From positions 3,955,767 through 4,019,766 of the forward strand of contig CAXIPT010000009.1 of NCBI GenBank assembly GCA_964030475.1: DNA of 64,000 nt, written 5' to 3'. The stretch comes from Tethya wilhelma (Eukaryota > Porifera > Demospongiae > Tethyida > Tethyidae). This document shows positions 53,421 to 63,586 of this stretch, one piece after another. Both the position numbers and the translations under genes were made by a program. Every line of letters starts with the position of its first letter. Position 1 is the stretch's first letter. The notes under the pieces were generated by a model, which searched no databases, was not told where the DNA came from, and was given only the letters and a program-made list of their open reading frames with translations.

Positions 53421-53580
53421 AGGGGGGGGGGGGACCTTTTACAGTTAAGGGGGACAATGTGTAGCGCTGCAAATGGTCCTATAGGGGACTGTATGCAGCA
53501 CAATAGTTGGTCCGGGGGGACTAAGTATTGCACTGTATATGGTCCGGGGGGACCACGTGTAGGGGGGACGAAATTTGTGT
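53421..53580. repeat. G-rich block with repeated GGTCCGGGGGGAC
   Basis: A 12-G run is followed by spaced 'ggtcc..gggggac' units (near 53511, 53541 and 53556) with a palindromic 'ggtccggggggacc' core. The rest of the area is AT-rich, so this is a sharp compositional island of unknown origin. Confidence 0.8.
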
Positions 53581-53689
53581 GACAGTTCCCTGTTCTGGCC
53601 AACGGCATAGACTAAACAGAGCAGATTCAGTCCAGTTGAACTGATCAGTCAACTGTATTTCTAAATAACGCACAGTACACGTGGTCTAT

Positions 53690-53830
53690 TGTAGGTGTGA
53701 CTAACATATTGGGGGTGTGGCCTCAAAGCCAAACGCTCAGAGAAGCTGGAAAAGAGTGAACAAACAAACGGACAGACAGACAAAACGACTACTATAACCC
53801 TCAACGCGCATGCGCCAAAACTGCTAAAGC
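53690..53830 (+). repeat. Interspersed repeat R2, short copy
   Basis: It reads 'gtgtggcctcaaagccaaac', 'cagacaaaacgactactata' and 'gcgcatgcgccaaaactgc'. The central half is deleted compared with the copy at 55700-56250. Confidence 0.7.
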
Positions 53831-54229
53831 TAGCCTAACCCACATGTGTTTTCTGCTTGTGAATTGGTAAAGGTTGTCACAATTTGCCAATTGTGCCAAA
53901 TTAAATTCCTCACCAATATTTGGCAACACAATACTCATGCAGTATACTCATTGTATATGCTCAGTGAATGTAGTATAAAGGCACCACCATCAATTATGAA
54001 GGCACCCAAGGTGCACAACCCTTGGTGCGTATACATACTGAATCTTATAAGTATTTTGATGGTATTTAATGTACATGTATTATAGCAGTCTATTGTGTAG
54101 TCTAATATTATATTGTTATTTCTGTATAAAGTAGTTGGATGAGTGTGTATCAATAAGCAGGTCTGCAGCTATGCTATGGGACTCGCTCAGGCTCGCCCCT
54201 CATGCTTGCCCCAAAATTTTAACAGGATG

Positions 54230-54310
54230 AATGGGTGTGGCCTCGAAGCTTAGCTCAGATAGGCTGAAAAGCCTCAGATTTCAGAAACTATAGGCTTTTG
54301 TTGCTTTGTA
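54230..54310 (+). repeat. Interspersed repeat R2, 5' part
   Basis: It reads 'gtgtggcctcgaagcttagc' to 'cagaaactataggcttttgt'. The stretch 54311-55690 otherwise holds only short open frames without domains (for example 54514-54699). Confidence 0.7.
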
Positions 54311-55745
54311 AAAGGACCTCAGGCCATTTCATATCAGTAGCTAAGCTTCTACTGTCTATGCTATGAAGCTCGCTCAGGCTCGTCCCCCAAAATTAAAGTG
54401 ACGTTAGAGACAGAACGTTATCCAACAAAATTTTAACCCTTTTTTTAGCTCATTCCCAATTCTCCACGCGTTTTTCTGGTTTCCGCGCTAATCTAAGAGG
54501 ACTCCAGATAAATTTGCAACTTGAAGCCAAACCACCATCCTGCTCAGCAAAAGAGCTGTACAGTTTCTTTCCTCCAGGATTTTGTATTCCAGCATACATG
54601 AAAAGCATGCCTATTAACCAGTTTAATAGTCCAGTTGAACAGGTTCAAGCACAGAAAGTCAGAGAGAACAGCAGAATTCACATGGTAGCAAAATATTGAG
54701 CCAACTTAAAGGCATCATTATAACAGAATAGTGTTCATTAATCAGGTGATTATGATGATGAAAACACTTACATGTATGTTATACCATGCAATTGAATTAA
54801 ATCATGTACATTACGTATACAACGATGTATACTGACAGGGATTATTGCAAATCTATCAGCAAGGATGTTTAATAGCTACAAATCTTCGATGAACTTCAGA
54901 AAGTGTATCCGAATGGACAAGTTCTGCCATAGCCTGCATGGTAGAATCATACACAATGATGTGAATTATGCTAGATCGCTTAAGCCTTATAATGTATACA
55001 TACAAAATGATAGTATTATTAGACAAATGGGAATACGATAACATTGTGCAACACTTAATGTATGAGTATTAATAATACTGTTTGTTTACGAGTATAGCTA
55101 ATTGTAAAAATCGGACCATTACCATTCATGTGGATATCACTGACTGATTTGTATAGTGTCCACAAAGCATACAAGAAAGCACAGGGTTACACATTCACAT
55201 TTATACCTATGGACTCGTAGTCTTTGTAACTGTTCTATTTGACATGTCACATTGTAAAAATAGCTATGTAGCTCCAAATGCAAAGCAGGGCAACCGGCTC
55301 TGACAAATTATCACAAACTGAACCAACTCACCAGCAAGTGGTTGCCTGCCAGCTGTGTTAAACTCCACTCAACCCATCTACAAGAAGCACCCAGCAGTAT
55401 GAGTCTTGTCAGTGGTGCCATGGCTCCAACAGTGTGATGTCACTGAAACGGACCACGAGAACATGATCCCACTGCCTGTCAGTTACTGTGCAAAATAACT
55501 GTACCCTAGCAAGTATAATATTCTTACCAAGTTAAGTTTGTCATATTATTGTCATGTGAGTCACATTACTTGACCAGGTTTCCCTGCTGCCGTGTCTTGG
55601 AGCTTGAAGAAGTGAGCTGGAGCTGGACCATAAACTTTTATTACGTAAAAATGGATCACGTGATCCATGGATAACGTTCTGTCTCTAATGGTTAGTCAAA
55701 ATTATGGGTGTGGCCTCGAAGCTTAGCGCTCAAAGAGGCTGAAAA

Positions 55746-56030
55746 CAGGGGGTGGCGACTCCCATATGTACCGTACTTGGAGCCGCGACCGCGGTCAAGA
55801 TCTTGACCGTCCAAAATTTCCATTTTGACCGTTGACTGTGACTAAAATTTGATTTTGACCGTTGACTGAGCGGCGAAATTCGCGCTTGACTGACGATCTT
55901 TACCAACTTCGATCGTCTAAATTTCATTTTGACCGTTGACCAGCACTAAAACCTCATTTTGACCATTGACCGTCATCTTGACCGCGGTCGCGGCTCCAAG
56001 TACAGTACATATGGGAGTCGCCACCCCCTG
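55746..56030. mobile_element. hAT-like MITE, 285 bp, with 6-bp target duplication
   Basis: The terminal arms of about 56 bases begin CAGGGGGTGGCGACTCCC and end with the exact complement, with one or two differences further in. TGAAAA flanks both sides (55740-55745 and 56031-56036), and removal of the element restores the R2 sequence. The centre holds four or more direct 'attttgaccgttgac' units and is much richer in G+C than its surroundings. Confidence 0.9.
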
Positions 56031-56163
56031 TGAAAAGCCTCAGATCTCAGGAACTACAGGCTTTTGTTGAATTCTTTGTGTAATTTTTTTAGATAATCTC
56101 GATTATTTTACCTTGGTATGCCGCTTTTGAAGACTGGAGCTGCCGTTCTTGAGATATAGTTGG

Positions 56164-56164
<1 letters not shown>

Positions 56165-56203
<39 letters not shown>
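56165..56203. repeat. (CA)n microsatellite
   Basis: About 19 CA units lie inside repeat R2. Confidence 0.95.
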
Positions 56204-56207
<4 letters not shown>

Positions 56208-56485
56208 AAACGACTACCATAACTCCTGCTGCGCATGCGCACCAAGGGTTAATAAACAGCAAAATTATACTACAATGCAATTATTAATAGTAATTTTGGG
56301 TAATAACATCGATACAACTCTAAGAAGACCAGCACAAATAAATGCTACAACTATAGGCAAAAGTATCTAATTTAAGTGCTATAGCTACTAACAATTAATT
56401 TAGTGTCACAAGTCACACTTTATCAGCAGTTAAACCTATACATCATATATTANAAAGTTTGCTTATAAGCAGCTGAATCTATCAT

Positions 56486-56740
56486 ACGTACGGTAGTACG
56501 TATAGTAGGAATGCCCGGGCCGAATGTCCCATAGGCACAATACAAAATGTTTATGATCATAAAAATCTAGCAAAAAAATTAAGTCTTCAAACTTGCTCAC
56601 AGGCTCTCAATAACAGATTACCAATTGCATGCACAGTCTAAAACTCACAGAAACTTTCCTCAGCACTCGTAGAGAGAGCTAGTGGGAAGCCACCATAGTG
56701 CCATTTTTGTTCTTCTAACTTACGTACGTACGTANAACAA
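56486..56740 (-). repeat. Interspersed repeat R1, inverted copy
   Basis: The complement matches the R1 family ('gtagtacgtatagtaggaat', 'gtcccataggcacaatacaa', 'gagagctagtgggaagccac'). N bases at 56453 and 56735 lie near its ends. No exon was seen in 56741-57424. Confidence 0.75.
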
Positions 56741-57424
56741 AAATCTTGCCAGAACTAGCAAGAGTAAGTAATGAAGCCATGCCACTGACACAGTACTAGT
56801 GTTGAGACCTGCATGCATATCGAAGATGAAATAGTATAGAGCTAACATATTCAACCATTTCACATTCTTGAGAACTTGCAATGACTACTGGATAACAATG
56901 TGATTTACTGCATGCACTCAAATAATAGAATGGCCTAAATCAAGGAATTTAGCACAGTAAGATCTAGAGTTTGACTTACTTTGCAGAAAAACAAATGATC
57001 CCTTCATGATTAGCTACTGGACTTCTATAATACTTACACTGATAAAACTAGTCCTGCCTCTGCCTTTTATGTTCATAATTGCTGCAAACATACGTGGGCA
57101 AAGTGAACATGAAATATCCGGAATTGTATGGTTGCAGAGGGTTGCAAGCTGAAATGGCAGCATACAATAAAAATATAATTATGTTATAATTATTATTTGA
57201 CTTCCATAAATGGCAATAGCAGAGAACCTGAAAGGAGGAAGTCCATGTGACATTTCTACTGTTGGGTGTTCATAATATTATATCACTGTAAAAATTTGTT
57301 GCAAACTGTGTGTTGTATTCATGCCACATTTGTCATTAGATCTGAAAATAACTATTACTATACAGTGAATAATACTGTTATACAGTACTTCAAGCAAAAT
57401 TTTCACTTTGACATATGAAATTAC

Positions 57425-57626
57425 TATATTAATATTCATAGCACAAGATTGTGCATTGGTCCAATGATCATAACATGTCACAGCCCATCCCACTGTCACT
57501 GCTATTAGGGATATAAACAGGATCACAATGACAGCTGTCAGTGATGAAATCATACTGCTGTCAGATGAAGGTCCCAGTGTAGGTATTGTCAATTGGTCAT
57601 CGGAAGTATATGATTGTTTGGTTGTT
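57425..57626 (-). CDS. Transmembrane exon of the SRCR receptor
   Basis: It encodes a Ser/Thr/Pro-rich stalk ('[20 protein letters not shown]') and then a hydrophobic span ('[20 protein letters not shown]') followed by 'AVTCYDHW'. The 3' border is unsure. A possible donor 'gtaattt' sits at 57424, and a cytoplasmic exon was not identified. Confidence 0.55.
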
Positions 57627-58271
57627 CTTTATGTCCTGCACACTTTGATCTACATTGTTGAAGTTTGTATATTGACATCATGTGCATCCCTAAAATTAAT
57701 ATCACGCATTTACACAGTACACAACTCTGTTTCCAATTTTTCAATATCTCTTGATCACATGCACTGCTGCAATATTTTTACAAGTTGTACATTGCCCATT
57801 ATCTGTTGTGGACATGATATTTTACTGACAGTCTCACCAGGAAGACCACCTTGATACTGAGCCTGGATAAAAGCAAAGAATAAACAAAATGATGTGTTGT
57901 CTTGGTACGTACCAATAACACTGCCAAATAATTATAATATCTCAGTAATACATACCTGAACATCGGTTGCAAGATAACATTGAATCATTAAGGAGACTAA
58001 TAGAGTAACCTTGATCTTAGTACACGGACTAACCAGTCTCTGATAGTCTCCACACTGTAGTGGTGAAAAAAGTGAATGAACAAGTAGTAAAAATTTCTGT
58101 GTAGGGTGATTTAAATGTATAATGCTAATTGGCTACAGAACCGTTGCGATGTTCATTGATTAATTATTCTGATAAGTACATGATGCAGCTGCTGCTGTTC
58201 ATCTCATTAAAATCTTGCATATTTAATTTGCAACAAATAATCCAAAGTCAATATCCGATAGTTTGTCTTCT

Positions 58272-58306
<35 letters not shown>

Positions 58307-59013
58307 CTTCCGATTCAGCAAAGTCGACCAGTGGAAGGGGACCACCCTTTTACTATCAGTCTGAGTTCTTCAGTGGCTTCCTCTATGGGTTATTCTCTTG
58401 GTAGTAGAAATACACTGACTGTTGTTATATTGGATGCAGACGGTGAGATTTTAACTCAATTCTGGTAGTAATTGTACCACAAACCTTCGCTATGAAGCAT
58501 TTGCATGGTTATTGAAATTTACGATTTTTGTTCTTCAATCTCTCTTTCCTCACTTTGCAGTGGCTGATTTCATTTTCAGTTTTGCGGCAGTGGCTTCCAA
58601 CCCTGTTGAAATACCCTTTAATTTTCACTGAGTTATGCTATAGAAGTTGTGTACCTTTAAGTCCAAATCAGTTTCTCGATGATCTTCATTGGTACGTACG
58701 TATTAATTTTTACTATTGCCACAGTATTCAAAACACAATAGGATGGTCAAGAGAAGGCTAGCATATGGAAACTAAGGTAGAATTTGTTAAGTTAAATACT
58801 TGAAGCTGTTACTACTGTATATAATAGCTTCACAGGATACTAAAGCAAAAACTTACGTATAGAGTATCTTCATATTCACCATAAAATTTGAATGGAGTTG
58901 TCAATGCCAGACTCAGATATAGTTCACCATTATAAATATCAGTAACTAATAACTCAGCATCGCCCACTCTCTCACCAAAAAGGAACAAGTCAACAGATAC
59001 AGATTCCAAAGCT

Positions 59014-59101
<88 letters not shown>

Positions 59102-59120
59102 NNNNNNNNNNNNNNNNNNN

Positions 59121-59165
<45 letters not shown>

Positions 59166-62100
59166 AACCTAATGTATAGCTGAACCAGTTAACCTATACC
59201 AGTATAATTATCTAGTTTTTTTCGTACTCTATAGCTAGTGAAAGAAATAAACACAGAGTCAGAAAATTTGTGGAATTATTTATGATACATAGCGGAATAC
59301 CTGAACAGCTTACTGCAACATCTGTGAAATGGGTACAACTGCTTGACACACGGCTGTGTTCACACTCAACAAGTGTAACATTGGATGTGGAACTACTACA
59401 AGAAACATCATTCAGCCAAATTGGGACCTCAGGCAATGCAGGAGTAAACCTGAACACAAAAATTTAATAATAGGCTCAGTGTCCTTATCATGATAACAAA
59501 GAAAAATGAGTCAGTAACAGAACATCCTGCCTACCCTAGATCATCAACATTTCCAAAAAATGAATTGCTTCCTCTGGTAAAAACACCAGTGTAGCCCAGT
59601 TGACGACAAGCAACATCAGCATCAACTGCATCAAAACCATTGGCACAGACTGTGCCCCATTCATTGTTGAGGTATACTTCTAGACGACCAGCACTGGTGT
59701 TGTACATGGAAGATGACGATACAAGTCTTACAGATTCATCTATTGTAATAGACATAATTACTTAAGATTAATAATCAGGAATAAAATTAGATTTTATAAC
59801 TTACGTTTATAACATGATAGCAGTGCACTTTGAGAATTGTAACACTGAAAACTTTGGTACCTACACCTTTCTAGTGCGGTTTCTGACGGGGAACAGTTGA
59901 GTTGATACAACCAATTTCCATATGAACAATCATATCTAGTATAGAATGAATATCGAATCTGACATTAACTTCATACAGGTAACAATATTATGATTGACAG
60001 TTACATAAAGTATAAGTGAAACTAATTGGCAAACATATTAACGTTAAGGAACATGCCACTAGCTAGTACAAGTATGGCAGCACATATCGTATTTGAGGCT
60101 GAATTGTGGCATACTGTTCTTTAGATTAATAAGCTCATAACTATATCTAATTTTAGATAAAGATATATTGTGATATAGGCACTTGAATGGTATGATTCTT
60201 GTAATTTCCCTGAAGACAACACATAAATGAAAGCTAATGAGAATTGGGGAGGAAGCCATTGACTCAGACAGCAAGAAGCACAGTTTTGGAGGATCACATC
60301 AAAATTAATGCACACCAAAACGTTACAAACTTGTCAAGTTTGTTGATACACTGTATAGCAGGAAATATTGTCAGGGATTTAATTTGAAGGTCAAAGCATA
60401 TAAAAACTGTAAAAAAAAACAAACTTAGGCACACAAATATTTTGGCCACCATATGTTACGTGCATGTACCAATCATGAGAAAAATACTATTTTTATCACT
60501 TAGCATTCGGCAGAGCAAACTGTCAATAAATCAGCACACAAATTCATAACAGATATGAGGATAAAATTAATGTGCATGTTAATATTACTAAAGATTTGCA
60601 AGGTACATGAGTATGCATACCCTCCAAAATAAACACGGTCAAACTTACTCCAAACTTTGTGGATAAGAGGAATAAAATGTATATCCTTCAAATCCAAGCA
60701 GCCGACAGGCAAGAGTAGCAGCAATGGAATCAAAGCCATAACTACAAACAGTTCCCCACTGGTTATTCAGAAATATCTGAAACACACCGGCATTGATTGA
60801 GTCAGGAGATGTTCCTTCAGTTGAAACTAATCGAAGAGGTGCTGAATCAGCTGAATAAATTTATAATGAACACCAATTTACATTGCAATTGATAGCATAC
60901 TTTATTTTTGCTATGAAAATGCCCACTGAGAGCATATAGTGTATACTTACTGTAACATGACACTGCAACATCTTGAGCGTGACTACAGTCCAATGACTCA
61001 TTGAAAGTACATCCACTCACAATTGAAAAACTTGATGATGATGTACAGTTAACCAATGTCAACCATATGGGTACATCCGATGAGGCTGGGCTGTACCTGA
61101 GATATAATATTCAGTGATAGCACTATAGTATCATGGCTTAGTGGAAAATATATAGGAATCAATATTATACAGTGATACAATGAAAGAGAGCAAATGTGTG
61201 TTTGTCACTACTGCTCATTTGGATAGTTGTGTGTATAATAATATTATATGAATGTGTGAACGTTGATGTGGAACAACATGCTTAAAATAATTATTAGCTC
61301 TTTTGCTCTGCTGTACACTATCTTTATTTAGTGCAAGAAAAATTGAAAAAAAAATTAACATACCCAAGGTTAATAGCACTACCAAAACTGGTTTCTCCTG
61401 AATTTACACTTAAGTATCCAAGTTGATGACAAGCAACATCAGCATCAACAAAATCAAAACCATTGGCACAGACTGTGCCCCATTCATTGTTGAGGTATAC
61501 CTCTAGACGACCAGCACTAGTAGCATAGGTTGAGGATGATGAGACCAGTCTAAGAGAGCCATCTAAATTTTGTACAACACGTTATAGGGAAGAAAAATAG
61601 ATAATTTCATAATAATAATATTATGTTGTTGAGACTGCACCACATCCCTTGCATTCATTAATTCCCATATGCATGGAACTTAAAGATATGCACTAACAAT
61701 GCCTGAAGCAAATCAATACTAACTAACTGTAGTGCTAATACACTTTATTATTAATTTTAAAACTAAAATTAGCTATTTAGAAAACTAAAATTAGCTATTA
61801 ATAAAACTAAAATTAGCTATTTAGCTATATTTATTCATATGCAATTGGCTATGAATATAAAGTGCAACCACATTAGGCCTCTCATGTAGAGCTGATCACC
61901 ATAGATCAGTATACCTTTATAACACGATAATGCAACATCTTTGCTGTGGTCACAATCATTGTTGGCCACACCACTGTGTTGACATCTCTCCAGTGTTGTA
62001 TCAGAGGAGGTACAGCCAAGATCAGAGAGCCAGATAGGAACACCACTGGGAGCTGGAACATAGCTGCAAAAATTAATTAAAAAGGGAGGGATAATAACAA

Positions 62101-63586
62101 AAGCAAACCGTTTTGCCGGCATGTGTCTGTCATAGCCACAATCTCAAACTTTTTATGTCAAAACATACACATACCCAAATTCTTGGAGCCCATTTGTGTT
62201 GAAAAACACATATCCTTCAAATCCCATTTGACGACAAGCAACTGTAGCATCATTAGCATCAAATCCATCACGACAAATTGTTCCCCACTCATTATCTAGC
62301 AAAATTTCAAGCCGACCAGCATTGATATCAGGATGTCCTCTTCCTTGATTGGATACAAGGCGCAAATTAGCTGGATCTGTAAAGATAATATGACAATGAT
62401 AAAATTCTATAGAATTTATTTTATTAGCACAAGTGCATGTTATCTTGATTATACTTACCACTTACACAGGATAGGGCAACATCTTGAGAGTGAGTGCAGT
62501 CATTCGTAACCAGGCTGTGACTACATCCAAGGAGAGTTGTGTCAGAAGTAGAGCATGTAACATCATCCAACCAGATGGGTGCATTAGGTGAGGCAAAGCT
62601 ACATATTTGATGAAAAATAATATTATTGTCAAGCTCATAGATAATGAACTGTTAATACCATACAGGGTGGATAATGGAAAATTTCATCAGCTTTAAACAA
62701 AAAAACAAAGTTTCTAATACAGCGGCTTGTGGCCTTGTTAGACTAAGTCAGCCTTCTTCTAAACTATGTTAATGTCAAAACAACTCTTAAATTGAGAGTT
62801 GAAAATAATGTTTCAGATTAATATTAATTGAGTTTGGTGGCCAATGGAAAATTATTGCTGTACTCTCCAATAAAATCAATGGTCACATGTTGTACTTTCC
62901 GTTATTCTGACTGACACACATGGCTTATAAGCAGTATCATGTCGTTTTCTGAAAGGTACAGTATTATTTCATTACTTGTTGTTGAAAGCTCAGTCTAGAG
63001 CAAGTTATGTAAAGGTGTTCACACAGTCACAATATCAGATGTAAAATAAAGGAGACTGAAACTAGCATTAATTTTGGAAGAAAAAGGAGCAATTCTTCTT
63101 GATTTTAATCAAATGCCACCAGAAGTTTGTACTTAAACTTTTCTGCTTACTATGATGTTAGTACTCGTGAAGACTTATCCCCTTCCCAATTAAGGGATAA
63201 GTCTTCAGTTGATCTCATGCACTACTATTTAGATGGAAATAATGACTATCAAGAAAGTATAATTATGAAGAAAAATACAATTTAAATTGGACAATTTGTG
63301 CATGTATAATCATGCATACATGGCGGCAAAAATATTGGTGCAGACTTGCAAATTGGTGTTATATTATAATCAGAATATCATTCTTACCCATGAGTATCTG
63401 TAATATTGCCATATGATTCCTGCCCAATTGAAACACCGAAGTATCCCAGTTGACGACATGCTACATCAGCATCAGTGAAATTAAATCCCTTGCTGCACAC
63501 TGTCCCCCATTCACCATTGAGGTATATCTCTAATCGTCCATTGCTAGTAGGAAACCTGGACGATGACACAAGTCTCAAGGATCCAC
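57425..63586 (-). CDS. SRCR-repeat type I membrane receptor (5' end outside the window)
   Basis: Twelve minus-strand exons form a transcript. Five SRCR domains are each split over two exons: 63586-63388/62598-62459, 62376-62175/62063-61915, 61562-61374/61096-60951, 60850-60649/59935-59805 and 59739-59535/59449-59301. A stalk exon (59011-58857) and a transmembrane exon (about 57626-57425) follow. All SRCR junctions checked are GT-AG and phase 1. SRCR proteins are cell-surface or secreted ligand-binding proteins, often abundant and variable in sponges and echinoderms. Further domains and the signal peptide must lie beyond 64000. Small candidate exons near 58310-58350 and 57845-57870 may add stalk residues but are uncertain. 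Confidence 0.8.
58031..58105 (-). repeat. Interspersed repeat, inverted match to 40915-40990
   Basis: It reads 'gactaaccagtctctgatag' and 'gtgaatgaacaagtagtaaa'. The reverse complement is found at 40915-40990. Its class is unknown. Confidence 0.7.
58274..58303. repeat. (CA)n microsatellite
   Basis: About 15 CA units lie directly beside a possible minus-strand donor ('gtgagtgtgtg', 58304 onward). Confidence 0.95.
58857..59011 (-). CDS. Stalk exon of the SRCR receptor
   Basis: After acceptor 'cacacaatag' it reads '[20 protein letters not shown]' and '[20 protein letters not shown]' up to donor 'gtaagttt'. No domain was recognised. Its acceptor is reached directly from the TG/CA microsatellite, which makes up the whole upstream tract. 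Confidence 0.65.
59015..59160. repeat. (TG)n microsatellite with assembly gap
   Basis: TG repeats run on both sides of 19 N bases (59102-59120), so the true length is unknown. The tract lies in the intron between the last SRCR exon and the stalk exon and ends at the splice acceptor. Confidence 0.95.
59301..59449 (-). CDS. SRCR domain 5, second-half exon
   Basis: The exon encodes '[20 protein letters not shown]' and '[20 protein letters not shown]'. The W-L-x-D-x-x-C and C..H..D+AVxC signature of SRCR group domains is clear. Confidence 0.9.
59535..59739 (-). CDS. SRCR domain 5, first-half exon
   Basis: The exon encodes '[20 protein letters not shown]' and '[20 protein letters not shown]', then 'RQLGYTG'. 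This is the classic SRCR start (RL..G....GR+E+....WGTVC...F...DA.V.CRQLG). Confidence 0.95.
59805..59935 (-). CDS. SRCR domain 4, second-half exon (diverged)
   Basis: The exon encodes '[19 protein letters not shown]' and '[20 protein letters not shown]' with a final 'SCYK'. The usual D at the ligand-loop 'D+AVxC' is replaced ('SQSALLSC'), so this half is diverged from the other four. Confidence 0.8.
60649..60850 (-). CDS. SRCR domain 4, first-half exon
   Basis: The exon encodes '[20 protein letters not shown]' and '[20 protein letters not shown]', then '[13 protein letters not shown]'. The intron to its partner exon (59936-60648) holds a fragment of the 29573-type MITE near 60350 and is otherwise empty. 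Confidence 0.9.
60951..61096 (-). CDS. SRCR domain 3, second-half exon
   Basis: The exon encodes '[20 protein letters not shown]' and '[20 protein letters not shown]'. The SRCR closing motif is intact. Confidence 0.9.
61374..61562 (-). CDS. SRCR domain 3, first-half exon
   Basis: The exon encodes '[20 protein letters not shown]' and '[20 protein letters not shown]', then 'LGYLSV'. It is very close in sequence to the first half of domain 5, down to the nucleotide level ('ccattggcacagactgtgcc' in both), which suggests recent domain duplication. Confidence 0.95.
61758..61828. repeat. Three tandem units of about 23 bp in an intron
   Basis: The unit 'aaaactaaaattagctattt' is repeated three times with small changes, in the intron between domains 2 and 3. 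Confidence 0.9.
61915..62063 (-). CDS. SRCR domain 2, second-half exon
   Basis: The exon encodes '[20 protein letters not shown]' and '[19 protein letters not shown]', with acceptor 'tttgcag' and donor 'gtatact'. Confidence 0.9.
62175..62376 (-). CDS. SRCR domain 2, first-half exon
   Basis: The exon encodes '[20 protein letters not shown]' and '[20 protein letters not shown]', then 'RQMGFEGY'. It is closest to domain 4 among the repeats ('INAG', 'GFEGY'). Confidence 0.9.
62459..62598 (-). CDS. SRCR domain 1, second-half exon
   Basis: The exon encodes '[20 protein letters not shown]' and '[18 protein letters not shown]'. The intron upstream (62599-63387) holds no exon; a short hairpin is noted at 63167-63208. 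Confidence 0.85.
63167..63208. repeat. Hairpin in an SRCR-gene intron
   Basis: The arms 'tgaagacttatccc' and 'gggataagtcttca' face each other over a 14-base spacer. It is non-coding. Confidence 0.8.
63388..63586 (-). CDS. SRCR domain 1, first-half exon
   Basis: The exon encodes '[20 protein letters not shown]' and '[20 protein letters not shown]', then 'RQLGYFGV'. It is the most 5' exon visible. 63587-64000 shows no further exon, so the preceding one is beyond the window. Confidence 0.9.

Larger units (their letters stand above)
55700..56250 (+). repeat. Interspersed repeat R2, full copy split by a hAT-like MITE
   Basis: The R2 sequence runs 'gtgtggcctcgaagcttagc', 'gctcaaagaggctgaaaa', and resumes after the MITE with 'gcctcagatctcaggaacta', 'attttaccttggtatgccg', and after a CA tract 'cgactaccataactcctgct' with 'gcgcatgcgcaccaagggtt'. 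The split shows that the MITE inserted after R2 did. Confidence 0.8.

Noticed and set aside
54514..54699. Plus-strand 61-codon frame
   Set aside because: No recognisable domain, and it lies between repeats. Chance cannot be excluded.
54862..54936. Possible minus-strand terminal exon reading 'AMAELVHSDTLSEVHRRF'
   Set aside because: The acceptor 'accatgcag' and the coding look are suggestive, but there is no partner exon, family or link to the SRCR gene. It is too short to support.
57845..57870. Possible 25-base microexon ('cttttatccag' ... 'gtgagact') of the SRCR gene
   Set aside because: The splice sites look good but the phase could not be fixed and the exon is too small to judge without RNA. 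The same applies to the candidate near 58310-58350.
58129..58404. 91-codon plus-strand frame with a His-Thr run
   Set aside because: The centre is a CA microsatellite read as HTHTHT, and the rest has no domain and opposes the receptor gene.
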